A program made the position numbers and the translations under genes. 64,000 nt of DNA from JAEUMD01 sp050246945. GTDB lineage: Bacteria; Pseudomonadota; Alphaproteobacteria; Rhizobiales; Hyphomicrobiaceae. Position 1 is the first letter of the stretch, and every line of letters begins with the position of its first letter. Below the pieces are notes generated by a model. The model made no database searches. It had not been told where the DNA came from and saw only the letters and a program-made list of their open reading frames with translations. Positions 45,410-53,685 of the stretch are shown here, in pieces. Location of the stretch: positions 5,066-69,065 of the forward strand of contig JBFWVC010000021.1 in NCBI GenBank assembly GCA_050246945.1. The letters are read 5' to 3'.

Positions 45410-45934
45410 ATGCGCCTCAACGAAATCAAGGACAATGCCGGCGCCCGCAAGGCAAGGGTACGCATCGGCCGCGGCATCGGTTCGGGTGTCGGCAAGACCG
45501 GCGGCCGCGGTGGCAAGGGTCAGACCGCGCGTTCTGGCGTCGCCATCGGCGGCTTCGAAGGCGGTCAGATGCCGTTGCATCGCCGCCTGCCCAAGCGCGG
45601 CTTCAACAAGTGGCGCCGCAAGGATTTCAACGAGATCAATCTGGGCGCATTGCAGAAGGCCATCGACGACAAGCGCATTGACGCCGGCAAGCCGATCACG
45701 GTCGACTCCCTGGTCGCCGACGGTGTCGTGCGCCGGGCCAAGGACGGCCTGCGTCTGCTGGGCTCTGGTGAATTGAACGCGAAAGTGCAGATCACCGTCG
45801 ATCACGCCACGGCTTCGGCCAAGGCTGCGGTTGAGAAGGCCGGCGGCGCCGTCACACTGATCGAGAAGAAGGTGCTGGCGGCCGACGAGGCCAAGCGCAA
45901 GAAGACAGCTGCCAAGAAGGCCAAGGCCGATTGA
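45410..45934 (+). CDS. rplO: 50S ribosomal protein L15
   Basis: 174 residues. MRLNEIKDNAGARKARVRIGRGIGSGVGKTGGRGGKGQTAR and the FEGGQMPLHRRLPKRGF motif are diagnostic; a Lys/Ala-rich tail extends the C-terminus. Late-assembly 23S rRNA-binding protein. AAGGAG is upstream. Confidence 0.98.
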   Translation: MRLNEIKDNAGARKARVRIGRGIGSGVGKTGGRGGKGQTARSGVAIGGFEGGQMPLHRRLPKRGFNKWRRKDFNEINLGALQKAIDDKRIDAGKPITVDSLVADGVVRRAKDGLRLLGSGELNAKVQITVDHATASAKAAVEKAGGAVTLIEKKVLAADEAKRKKTAAKKAKAD

Positions 45935-46215
45935 GAACGGACCATCCGGTCGTTTGACCCGGATTTCGGCCACGGCTGGCGTGTAATTCTGCCACGGGCG
46001 GCGGCCACACTTGCGCGAGCTTTCGAAGCGCGGTTGTTGGCAGGCCGCCCTGACGCCATTTAGCGTAGGTGGCGCTCGCACGGGCGCCTCACGAGGTAAC
46101 AGGGGATAGCTCCCCCGTTTGTGACGAGCCCCCGGGAGCAGATCCCGGAATTGCCGCAGTAAGCGGCGCCCTGGGATCAGGTGTCCGAGGGAAGAGGGTC
46201 GGGAGATAACGCAAG
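45935..46215. other. rplO-secY intergenic region
   Basis: About 280 bases with no supported gene inside an otherwise tightly packed operon. Several GC-rich inverted repeats are possible (for example GCGCTCGCACGGGCGCC), but none has a T-run, so I call neither a terminator nor a promoter. Confidence 0.4.
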
Positions 46216-47574
46216 ATGACATCCGCTGCCGAGCAGCTCGCCGCCAATCTGAACTTCGGCTCTTTCGCCAAGGCCGAGGATCTAAAGAAACGAATCTGGT
46301 TCACACTGGCCGCGCTGCTTGTCTACCGTCTCGGAACGTTCATTCCATTGCCCGGCATCAACCCGGTTGCCTTCGCCGAAACCTTCAAGCACCAGGCTGG
46401 CGGCATTCTCGGCATGTTCAACATGTTCGCCGGTGGCGCCGTAGAGCGCATGGCGATCTTCGCATTGAACATCATGCCTTACATCTCTGCCTCCATCATT
46501 ATGCAGCTGATGAGCTCGATGGATAAGCGCCTCGCGGCGCTGAAGAAGGAGGGTGAGCAGGGCCGCAAGCAGATCAACCAGTACACGCGCTATCTCACGG
46601 TCGTACTTGCCGCCTTTCAGGCCTACGGCATCGCCATCGGTCTTGAGGGATCGCAAAGCTCCGTCGGCCCGGTCGTCATTGAGCCCGGTATGTTCTTCCG
46701 CATCTCGACCGTAGTGACGCTGGTCGGCGGCACGATGTTCCTCATGTGGCTCGGCGAACAGATTACCCAGCGTGGCGTCGGCAACGGTATCTCCCTCATC
46801 ATCTTCGCCGGCATCGTTGCCGCACTTCCCTCTGCGCTCGTCGGCCTGTTCGAGTTGGCGCGCACGGGTTCGCTGTCGACTTTCCTGCTCATTGCCCTGC
46901 TGGCGCTGATGCTGGCGGTGATCGCGGCGATCGTCTTCATGGAGCGTGCGCAGCGGCGGCTGCTCATCCAGTATCCCAAGCGGCAGGTTGGCAACCGCAT
47001 GTTCCAGGGCGACACCTCGCATCTGCCCTTGAAGCTTAACTCCTCGGGCGTCATTCCGCCGATCTTCGCGTCCTCGCTGCTGCTCTTGCCGATCACCGCG
47101 GCGAGCTTCACCGCAGGACAGGGGCCGGAATGGCTCAATACGGTGGTTGCGGCGCTGGGTCGCGGTCAGCCGCTTCACCTCGTGATCTTTGTCGCATTGA
47201 TCGTCTTTTTTACCTTCTTCTACACGGCGGTGGTCTTCAATCCGCAGGAGACTGCAGACAACCTCAGAAAGTATGGCGGCTTCATTCCGGGCATCCGTCC
47301 GGGGCAGCGGACTGCGGAGTATATTGACTATGTGCTGACGCGTATTACCGTCGTTGGTGCGATATATCTCGCTGCAGTCTGCGTCCTGCCCGAATTCCTG
47401 ATCTCCTATGCTGCGGTCCCCTTCTACTTCGGCGGCACATCGCTGCTGATCGTGGTTTCGGTGACGATGGATACGGTGGCGCAGATCCAGAGCCATTTGT
47501 TGGCCCACCAGTACGAAGGCCTCATCAAGAAGGCCAAGCTGAGAGGCGCATCGTCGAATAGGGGACGGAAATGA
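46216..47574 (+). CDS. secY: Preprotein translocase channel subunit SecY
   Basis: 452 residues, ten transmembrane helices. LGTFIPLPGI near helix 1, the plug region (GGILGMFNMFAGGAVERMAIFALNIMPYISASIIMQL), KEGEQGRKQINQYTRYLTV, and the cytoplasmic C-terminal GGTSLLIVVSVTMDTVAQIQSHLLAHQYEGL are typical. It is the central pore of the Sec translocon. The stop overlaps the adk ATG by four bases. Confidence 0.99.
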   Translation: MTSAAEQLAANLNFGSFAKAEDLKKRIWFTLAALLVYRLGTFIPLPGINPVAFAETFKHQAGGILGMFNMFAGGAVERMAIFALNIMPYISASIIMQLMSSMDKRLAALKKEGEQGRKQINQYTRYLTVVLAAFQAYGIAIGLEGSQSSVGPVVIEPGMFFRISTVVTLVGGTMFLMWLGEQITQRGVGNGISLIIFAGIVAALPSALVGLFELARTGSLSTFLLIALLALMLAVIAAIVFMERAQRRLLIQYPKRQVGNRMFQGDTSHLPLKLNSSGVIPPIFASSLLLLPITAASFTAGQGPEWLNTVVAALGRGQPLHLVIFVALIVFFTFFYTAVVFNPQETADNLRKYGGFIPGIRPGQRTAEYIDYVLTRITVVGAIYLAAVCVLPEFLISYAAVPFYFGGTSLLIVVSVTMDTVAQIQSHLLAHQYEGLIKKAKLRGASSNRGRK

Positions 47575-48215
47575 ACATCATACTTCTTGGCCCGCCCGGT
47601 GCGGGCAAGGGTACCCAGGCGGAGTTGATCGAGAAGAACCGTAAGATGGTTCAATTATCGACCGGTGCCATGCTGCGGGCTGCGGTTGCCGCCGGCACCG
47701 AGATTGGCAAGAAGGCCGACGCCATCATGAAGAGTGGCGGTCTCGTTTCCGACGACATCGTCATTGGCATCATCAACGAGCGCATCGATCAGCCGGATTG
47801 CCAGAATGGCTTCATCCTCGACGGCTTCCCGCGCACGCTGCCGCAGGCTGCAGCGCTCGACAAGCTGCTCAAGGACAAGGGCAAGACACTCGACGTCGTG
47901 ATCGAGATCAAGGTTGATGATGCCGCCCTCGTCGATCGCATCTCGGGCCGCTTCTCCTGTGCCAAGTGCGGCGCCGGCTACCATGACCGCCATAAGCCGA
48001 CCAAGGCACCTGGAGTGTGTGACAGCTGCGGCGCGACCGAATTCACGCGCCGCGCCGACGACAACGCCGAAACAGTCAAAAGCCGCCTCATGGCCTACTA
48101 TCGCGAGACGGCGCCTCTGATCGGTTATTACTTCGCCAAGGAAAAGTTGAAGTCGGTCGACGGCATGGCCCCGATCGGCGAGGTGACGCGGCAGATCAGC
48201 GCGATACTGGGATGA
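47571..48215 (+). CDS. adk: Adenylate kinase
   Basis: 214 residues. P-loop GPPGAGKGT at 7-15, QLSTGAMLRAAV, the AMP-binding GFPRTLPQA region and the long LID domain. The LID holds a Cys4-type zinc site (SCAKCGAGYHDR ... GVCDSCGATEF), seen in many but not all bacterial adenylate kinases. Interconverts ATP, ADP and AMP. Translationally coupled to secY. Confidence 0.99.
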   Translation: MNIILLGPPGAGKGTQAELIEKNRKMVQLSTGAMLRAAVAAGTEIGKKADAIMKSGGLVSDDIVIGIINERIDQPDCQNGFILDGFPRTLPQAAALDKLLKDKGKTLDVVIEIKVDDAALVDRISGRFSCAKCGAGYHDRHKPTKAPGVCDSCGATEFTRRADDNAETVKSRLMAYYRETAPLIGYYFAKEKLKSVDGMAPIGEVTRQISAILG

Positions 48216-48344
48216 TTGAGAGGGCCCAGCCGGCCGGTGGTACGCGGGTCGGCGCGGGCTCTCGACCCATTGATGCGGAGTTCGATTTGCCGCCCCGGGG
48301 CGGCATGACGCAGGTTCAAGGGCAGCGCTTCGTGCGCTGCAACA

Positions 48345-48373
48345 TTGACGAGGAGTTACAAGCGGGCTAAAAG
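48345..48373 (+). promoter_or_regulatory. Candidate promoter for rpsM-rpsK-rpoA-rplQ
   Basis: TTGACG (48345-48350), 17 bases, then TAAAAG (48368-48373). Just upstream a perfect 7-bp hairpin GCAGCGC/GCGCTGC (48322-48340, loop TTCGT) could mark the end of the adk transcript, although no T-run follows. The 340-base adk-rpsM gap holds no supported gene. The -10 match is weak. Confidence 0.3.
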
Positions 48374-48555
48374 ACCGCGATTTCATGACGCACCCTCTGC
48401 GATCGGCTTTTCCGGCGGTGACGCCGCCGGGACCGGTCGCGATGCCTTTTGTTAAGCAAAAAGAGCGGGATAGGCCACGGGGCGTGTGGCCGGACCTGCT
48501 GCGGGCGAGGCTGGCAAGCCCCCCGTCGAGAAGTGCCGAGACCAGGAGAGAACCC

Positions 48556-48927
48556 GTGGCCCGTATCGCAGGCGTGAACATTCCGACCCAGAAGCGTGTA
48601 CTTATTGCGCTTCAGTATATCCATGGCATCGGACCGAAGTTCGCCAAGGAAATCTGTGAAAAGGTAAGCATTCCCGCCGAGCGCAAGGTGAACGAGCTGT
48701 CGGACGCCGAGGTGCTGCAGATCCGCGAGACGATCGACCGTGATTATCTGGTCGAGGGCGATCTGCGCCGCGAGGTCGCCATGAACATCAAGCGCCTCAT
48801 GGATCTGGGTTGCTACCGGGGTCTGCGCCACCGCAAGGGCCTCCCCGTTCGCGGCCAGCGCACGCACACCAACGCCCGCACCCGTAAGGGGCCGGCCAAG
48901 CCGATTGCTGGCAAGAAGAAGGCCTGA
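48556..48927 (+). CDS. rpsM: 30S ribosomal protein S13
   Basis: Start at GTG 48556 (VARIAGVNIPTQKRV) after GGAGAG; the frame open upstream is not conserved. 123 residues with ALQYIHGIGPKFAKEIC, RREVAMNIKRLMDLGCYRGLRHRKGLPVRGQRTHTNARTRKGP. S13 touches the P-site tRNA and bridges the subunits. Confidence 0.98.
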   Translation: MARIAGVNIPTQKRVLIALQYIHGIGPKFAKEICEKVSIPAERKVNELSDAEVLQIRETIDRDYLVEGDLRREVAMNIKRLMDLGCYRGLRHRKGLPVRGQRTHTNARTRKGPAKPIAGKKKA

Positions 48928-49052
48928 TCGGCCGACAGGTTTCGCTGCGCGGGCGGGCTAGGCTGACTGCCGCTGTCCGCGCGGTATTCGATGAGACGAT
49001 CTATCAACCGACCCTTGCGCCGCACGAACGAGCGGCACGGAGCACCTGACCC

Positions 49053-49448
49053 ATGGCCAAAGAACAGCAAGCGCGCAAAGTGCGCCGCCGCGAGAAGAAG
49101 AACATCACCTCGGGCGTCGCGCATGTGAACGCGTCCTTCAACAACACGATGATCACGATCACCGATGCTCAGGGCAACACGATTTCCTGGTCGTCGTCCG
49201 GCACAATGGGCTTCAAGGGCTCGCGCAAGTCGACGCCGTTCGCAGCCCAGATGGCCGCGGAGGATGCCGGCAAGAAGGCCATGGAGCACGGCATGAAGAT
49301 CCTCGAGGTCGAGGTCTGCGGGCCCGGCTCCGGTCGTGAATCGGCCCTGCGTGCGCTGCAATCGGTCGGCTTCCAGATCACCTCGATCCGCGATGTAACG
49401 CCAATCCCGCATAACGGTTGCCGCCCGCGCAAGCGCCGTCGCGTCTGA
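49053..49448 (+). CDS. rpsK: 30S ribosomal protein S11
   Basis: 131 residues. GVAHVNASFNNTMITITDAQGNTISWSSSGTMGFKGSRKSTPFAAQMAAEDAGKKAMEHG and the end ITSIRDVTPIPHNGCRPRKRRRV are canonical. Platform protein near the E-site mRNA. Follows rpsM by 125 bases. Confidence 0.99.
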   Translation: MAKEQQARKVRRREKKNITSGVAHVNASFNNTMITITDAQGNTISWSSSGTMGFKGSRKSTPFAAQMAAEDAGKKAMEHGMKILEVEVCGPGSGRESALRALQSVGFQITSIRDVTPIPHNGCRPRKRRRV

Positions 49449-49597
49449 CTTTCGATTGCGGAGCCCGGGACAGCCGGACACCGCGCGACTTACGCTGTGC
49501 GCCATAGGATGTGGCGAAACGCGATGTCCGTCCCGACCCATGTTGCGCAGGTCCGGCCCGCCCCCGCCGCCCGCGCGTGAAGGAAAGAGGTTTTCCC

Positions 49598-50623
49598 GTG
49601 GTTAGCTTGCTGCAGAAGAACTGGCAGGATCTCATCAAGCCCAACAAGCTCGACGTCTCGAGCGGTCGCGACCGCTCGCGTCAGGCGACGCTGGTCGCCG
49701 AGCCACTTGAGCGCGGCTTCGGTCTCACCCTCGGCAACGCGCTGCGCCGCGTGCTTCTGTCCTCGCTTCAAGGTGCCGCCATCAAGACCGTGCAGATCGA
49801 CGGCGTGCTGCACGAGTTCTCCTCTATTCCCGGCGTGCGCGAGGACGTGACCGACGTCGTCCTCAACATCAAGGAAGTGGCGCTGCGCATACACTCCGAG
49901 GGCATGAAGCGCATGGTCCTCAAGAAGGAAGGGCCGGGCCCGGCGCGCGCAGGCGACATCGAGACCTCCTCCGAGGTTGAGATCCTGAACCCCGACCATA
50001 TCATCTGCCATCTCGACCAGGGCGCAGCGGTGCGCATGGAGTTCACCGCCGACGTCGGCAAGGGCTACGTGCAGGCCGACCGCAACCGACCCGAGGATGC
50101 GCCGATCGGCCTCATCCCGGTCGACAGCCTCTACTCGCCAGTCAAGAAGGTCTCCTACAAGGTGGAGAACACCCGCGAAGGCCAGATCCTCGACTATGAC
50201 AAGCTGACGCTCAACGTCGAAACCGACGGCTCGATCTCGCCCGAGGACGCCGTGGCACTCGCCGCCCGCATCCTCCAGGACCAGCTCTCCGTATTCATCA
50301 ACTTCGAAGAGCCCAAGAAGCAGGTCGAGGAGACGCAGCACCCCGAGCTCGCCTTCAACGCTGCCCTTCTCAAGAAGGTCGATGAACTGGAACTGTCGGT
50401 GCGTTCGGCCAACTGTCTCAAGAACGACAACATCGTCTACATCGGCGACCTCATCCAGAAGACCGAAGCCGAGATGCTGCGCACGCCGAACTTTGGCCGC
50501 AAGTCGCTCAACGAGATCAAGGAAGTGCTGGCGTCGATGGGCCTTCACCTCGGCATGGAGGTGCCAAACTGGCCGCCGGACAATATTGAGGAGCTGGCCA
50601 AGCGTTTCGAGGACCAGTTCTGA
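49598..50623 (+). CDS. rpoA: RNA polymerase alpha subunit
   Basis: 341 residues from GTG 49598 (VVSLLQKNWQDLIKPNKL), preceded by AAGGAAAGAGG. The N-terminal dimerisation domain has FGLTLGNALRRVLLSSLQGAA and VLHEFSSIPGVREDVTD; the C-terminal domain has ELELSVRSANCLKNDNIVYIGDLIQKTEAEML and GRKSLNEIKEVLASMGLHLGM, which bind UP elements and activators. Located between rpsK and rplQ, as usual. Confidence 0.99.
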   Translation: MVSLLQKNWQDLIKPNKLDVSSGRDRSRQATLVAEPLERGFGLTLGNALRRVLLSSLQGAAIKTVQIDGVLHEFSSIPGVREDVTDVVLNIKEVALRIHSEGMKRMVLKKEGPGPARAGDIETSSEVEILNPDHIICHLDQGAAVRMEFTADVGKGYVQADRNRPEDAPIGLIPVDSLYSPVKKVSYKVENTREGQILDYDKLTLNVETDGSISPEDAVALAARILQDQLSVFINFEEPKKQVEETQHPELAFNAALLKKVDELELSVRSANCLKNDNIVYIGDLIQKTEAEMLRTPNFGRKSLNEIKEVLASMGLHLGMEVPNWPPDNIEELAKRFEDQF

Positions 50624-50751
50624 TTGAATTCCCGCTCTCCGGTTTGTCTCGGCGAGAGGGCAAATCGCCCGCCAAGGTGAGGCCGCAGAACCTCCCACGG
50701 GCCAAACCGGACGGATGTCCGGCGCCACATACAACGCAAGGGTAAGACACG

Positions 50752-51180
50752 ATGCGACACAAGAAACTCGGCCGCCGCTTCTCGCGCGACAGCGGTCACC
50801 GCCAGGCGATGTTCTCCAACATGGTCGCGGCACTCATCAAGCACGAGCAGATCGTCACCACGCTGCCGAAGGCGAAGGACCTGAAGCGCGTAATGGACAA
50901 GTACATCACGCTGGCCAAGCGCGGTGACATGAACTCGCGCCGCCTCGCTGCTTCGCGTATGCGTGACGAGGATATGACGAAGAAGCTGTTCGATGTGCTG
51001 GGCCCGCGCTACAAGGACCGCAACGGCGGCTACACGCGCGTTCTAAAGGCCGGCTTCCGCTATGGTGACAGCGCTCCGCGCGCGGTCATCGAACTCGTCG
51101 ACCGCGACGAGAGCGTGAAGGGCAAGGAGGACCGCGAGCGCCACGAGGCGTGGCTTGCCGAGCAGGAGCAGCTTGCCTGA
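50752..51180 (+). CDS. rplQ: 50S ribosomal protein L17
   Basis: 142 residues. MRHKKLGRRFSRDSGHRQAMFSNMVAALIKHEQIVTTLPKAKDLK and GGYTRVLKAGFRYGDSAPRAVIELVDRD are typical; the helical tail is longer than in E. coli. Last gene of the alpha operon; a strong terminator lies 40 bases downstream. Confidence 0.98.
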   Translation: MRHKKLGRRFSRDSGHRQAMFSNMVAALIKHEQIVTTLPKAKDLKRVMDKYITLAKRGDMNSRRLAASRMRDEDMTKKLFDVLGPRYKDRNGGYTRVLKAGFRYGDSAPRAVIELVDRDESVKGKEDRERHEAWLAEQEQLA

Positions 51181-51219
51181 CGCCGGCCTCCGCACCCACC
51201 GGTGAGATGGTCTTCAATC

Positions 51220-51256
51220 AACGCCCGGATGCACCGCGCATCCGGGCGTTCTCTTT
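51220..51256 (+). terminator. Rho-independent terminator after rplQ
   Basis: AACGCCCGGATGC (51220-51232) and GCATCCGGGCGTT (51238-51250) form a perfect 13-bp stem with a five-base loop, followed by CTCTTTT. It ends the long translation operon. Confidence 0.95.
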
Positions 51257-51410
51257 TGGCATCGCGCAACAGCGCAGGGTTCGTCTCACGATGCTGCAGT
51301 TCTCCATCGCCGTCATTTTCCGAAGAATTGCGCTTGGGACTCGAACGGTTTGATTTTTTCCGCTCCCAACCAGCTATGCTTCGGCTTGGCGTTGCCCTTG
51401 AGGCATACTC

Positions 51411-51668
51411 ATGATCCGTCGACTTGCTTCACTGTGCCTTGCGCTTTTCATCTGTGTTCCTGCCGCCGAAGCCAAGAAGGTCAACAAGAACCAAGCCTGT
51501 CTTGCCGGTCAAGAATACATCGCCAAGAAGTGCGGAGCGCGCAAGGACGTCCCTGGCGATTGCGCTCAAGGATTGCACGTGGCTGACGGCTACTTCATCA
51601 AGAACGGTCTTTGCTACCAGAACAACGGTGCTGGCGAATATGGGGGAGCCTCATTCGCTAGCCGCTAG
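51411..51668 (+). CDS. Small secreted cysteine-containing protein
   Basis: 85 residues with a signal peptide (MIRRLASLCLALFICVPAAEA) and a mature part with four Cys (QACLAG, KKCGAR, GDCAQG, GLCYQN) and a Gly-rich end. No domain recognised. ATG 51411 follows TTGAGG. Its TAG stop (51666-51668) lies inside the CTAGTG end of the first long palindrome, so the last codon or two may derive from insertion of that element. Confidence 0.65.
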   Translation: MIRRLASLCLALFICVPAAEAKKVNKNQACLAGQEYIAKKCGARKDVPGDCAQGLHVADGYFIKNGLCYQNNGAGEYGGASFASR

Positions 51669-51743
51669 TGTGATGATCGCGAAGTCCGCTTCATACTTTT
51701 CGGCCTAATTGCGAGGCGGACTTCTCGATCCCAATCACACGAG
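51665..51743. repeat. Long palindrome P1 of the CTAGTG family
   Basis: The 5' arm CTAGTGTGAT, then ATCGCGAAGTCCGC, pairs with a 3' arm GCGGACTTCTCGAT, then ATCACACGAG. There is one mismatch in each block and an asymmetric bulge (CCCA side) between outer and inner stems. The loop is about 25 bases. Confidence 0.8.
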
Positions 51744-51814
51744 TGGCCTGTCGCGTCAAAATTGAAACATAGCCGCGACTGCATACAATTTTGGCGCGAC
51801 ATGAAGGCCACTAG
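51740..51814. repeat. Long palindrome P2 of the CTAGTG family
   Basis: Outer arms GAGTGGCCT / AGGCCACTAG; inner arms GTCGCGTCAAAATTG / CAATTTTGGCGCGAC; a four-base bulge (ATGA) on the 3' side only. The loop contains GCCGC. It abuts or slightly overlaps P1. Confidence 0.8.
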
Positions 51815-51827
51815 CAAAACCATTGAC

Positions 51828-51906
51828 TTAGTGTGGCGTTCAGCGCGCCTTAGTTGACTCCGCGTCGGCCGCAACGTCGGTCAACCAAGGCGCGACGCCA
51901 CACTAG
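51828..51906. repeat. Long palindrome P3 of the CTAGTG family
   Basis: Outer arms TAGTGTGGCGT / ACGCCACACTA; inner arms CGCGCCTTAGTTGAC / GTCAACCAAGGCGCG with one mismatch; a four-base bulge (TCAG) on the 5' side only. The loop TCCGCG...GCCGCA resembles that of P4. Confidence 0.85.
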
Positions 51907-51919
51907 AACTCTGAAATTG

Positions 51920-51994
51920 CTAGTGTCGTCAGAAACGCGAAATTCGTTCCGAGATTGCCGCAGAATGTGACGAATTTCGCGATCACGACACTAG
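51920..51994. repeat. Long palindrome P4 of the CTAGTG family
   Basis: Perfect outer arms CTAGTGTCGT / ACGACACTAG and perfect inner arms CGCGAAATTCGT / ACGAATTTCGCG, separated by a small unpaired segment (CAGAAA opposite ATC). The loop of about 22 bases contains GCCGCA. It ends 9 bases before the cytochrome gene's stop. Confidence 0.85.
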
Positions 51995-52003
51995 CGCATT
52001 GTT

Positions 52004-52423
52004 TCATTTCACCGTTGCGGGGATGGTCAGCGTCGGCGCTGTCTTGTCATCGAGTGCTGCAGTTCCGGCCGGAAGGCCGTTTCTCTTAAGGATGTAGGCC
52101 GTAATTGCCATAATCTGTTCGTCCGGCAAGGACCCCGGATTGGTCGCCGGCATTTTCTGGTGCTCGAACTGATAGAGCTGTTCAACGGTCTTGCCACCCC
52201 AATGCTGGGCGAACGGCGTGCCGATCAGGGCCGGCCCCATGGCGCCGGTGAGATCGGGCCGGTGGCATTCGGCACAATGGTTGTTGAACGCCTGATGTCC
52301 GGTGGAAGCCTGCTCGTCAGTGTAGAAGCCTTCGGCGGCGCTCGCGTTTGCCACTGGCAGGAACACGATGCAGCACAAAATGAATGTAGCTGCCACTCGG
52401 GTTGTGAAATTCGACTTTTTCAT
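52004..52423 (-). CDS. Periplasmic class I cytochrome c
   Basis: ATG 52423 with GGAGAA upstream gives 139 residues. A signal peptide (to about residue 30, ASAAEG) is followed by a single haem-binding motif CAECH (Cys50, Cys53, His54); Met91 in HQKMPATNPG is the likely sixth ligand. GAMGPALIGTPF and LPDEQIMAITAYIL are typical of small monohaem electron carriers. Covalent haem attachment in the periplasm follows from the motif; the partner enzyme is not in the window. It is divergent from the SDR gene, 131 bases away. Confidence 0.88.
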   Translation of the reverse strand: MKKSNFTTRVAATFILCCIVFLPVANASAAEGFYTDEQASTGHQAFNNHCAECHRPDLTGAMGPALIGTPFAQHWGGKTVEQLYQFEHQKMPATNPGSLPDEQIMAITAYILKRNGLPAGTAALDDKTAPTLTIPATVK

Positions 52424-52554
52424 GGGTGAAATTCTCCGTTCGGGCGGTGTGGTGCTCACCTTAGTCTCATAACGGTCTAATCCACGGGTGGTTTCAGTGT
52501 GCGCGGTTTCGTGATCATCATGGCCTATCATGCTGGCCTTAAAGGGAGCAATCG

Positions 52555-53580
52555 ATGACCGATACCGTCCTGGTCACCGGCGCCACCGGGTTCATCGCCA
52601 AGCACATCGTCGCCGAACTGCTGCGACGCGGCTATAAAGTACGCGGCACGTCGCGTGATGCCGCCAAGGGCGGCGATGTCGTCAGGCGCGCTGTCGCGCG
52701 CGCGGGTGTCGACGCTGATGCGGTCGAGATCGTCGCGGTGGACCTGCTGTGCGACGACCGTTGGGATGCAGCTGCGCGGGGCTGCCGCTACATGCTGCAC
52801 GTCGCATCGCCTTTCCCCATCACGCAGCCGAGTGACCGTGACGAACTGATACGACCGGCACGCGACGGTGCGCTGCGCGCGCTCAAGGCGGCTAGGAATG
52901 CCGGCATCGAGCGCGTCGTGCTGACGTCCTCCACCGTTGCCGTCATGTATACCGGCGAGCGACCAGAGGGCCACATCTACACGGAAGAGGATTGGACCGA
53001 TCACACACGCACCGATATCACACCCTACATTGCCTCTAAGACGCTCGCCGAGCAGGCTGCGTGGGACTATGTGAGCAACACTGAGGGCGCCCCGCAGCTC
53101 GTCGTCATCAACCCCGGCTTCGTGCAGGGCCCCGCGCTCGACCCTGATCTCTCGACGTCACTGGAAGTGCTGCACCTGATGGGCAAGGGTGCCTATCCGG
53201 CAGCGCCGCGCGTCGAGTTCCCGGTCGTCGATGTTCGTGACGTGGCAGAGCTGCACGTCAAGGCGATGACGTACCCGGACGCGGCCGGCCATCGCTTTCT
53301 TGCCACCGAGGGCACCGCCAGCCTCTACGGCATCGGCAGGCAGATGGCCGCCACCTTGCCCGATCTTGCCCGCAAGGTTCCCAAGTTCGAGATGCCGGAT
53401 ATTATGGTCCGCGCCCTTGCCATCGCCGACAAGCGCCTGCGCACCGTGCTGCCCGAGTTGGGCACGATTCGTCGCTGCGACAACTCGAAGGCGCGCGATA
53501 GGCTCGGCCATTCCTTCCGCTCATCCGAGGAAGCCATCGCCGACGCTGCCCGGAGCCTTCGCAACCTGAGGATCATCTGA
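52555..53580 (+). CDS. Extended SDR, dihydroflavonol-4-reductase-like NAD(P)-dependent oxidoreductase
   Basis: 341 residues. Rossmann motif TGATGFIAKHI (residues 8-18), catalytic Tyr158 and Lys162 in YIASK, and TSSTVAVMY before it, as in the DFR/cinnamoyl-CoA-reductase-like extended SDRs. VINPGFVQGPALDPDLSTSLEVL and VDVRDVAELHVKAM fit the same group. It likely reduces a carbonyl or oxidises a hydroxyl on a small metabolite with NADPH; the substrate is unknown. Confidence 0.85.
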   Translation: MTDTVLVTGATGFIAKHIVAELLRRGYKVRGTSRDAAKGGDVVRRAVARAGVDADAVEIVAVDLLCDDRWDAAARGCRYMLHVASPFPITQPSDRDELIRPARDGALRALKAARNAGIERVVLTSSTVAVMYTGERPEGHIYTEEDWTDHTRTDITPYIASKTLAEQAAWDYVSNTEGAPQLVVINPGFVQGPALDPDLSTSLEVLHLMGKGAYPAAPRVEFPVVDVRDVAELHVKAMTYPDAAGHRFLATEGTASLYGIGRQMAATLPDLARKVPKFEMPDIMVRALAIADKRLRTVLPELGTIRRCDNSKARDRLGHSFRSSEEAIADAARSLRNLRII

Positions 53581-53685
53581 CACATCGCAAGGCGGCCGCG
53601 CGTCGAACAGAATTGAAGCGTTTGCGTGAACGTGTCGCCTTACTTACGATTCGCATGACCTCGAGAAGCGATTCGGGAAGCACCC

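Noticed and set aside
46282..47508. 408-codon open frame antisense to secY
   Set aside because: Mirror frame of secY; composition (Glu/Arg/His/Asp) is typical of a codon-bias shadow.
49490..50833. 447-codon open frame antisense to rpoA
   Set aside because: Mirror frame of rpoA, no ribosome-binding site and no recognisable motif.
51665..51994. Integron attC sites
   Set aside because: The elements lack attC core sites (GTTRRRY-type ends), no gene cassettes lie between them and no integrase is in the window.
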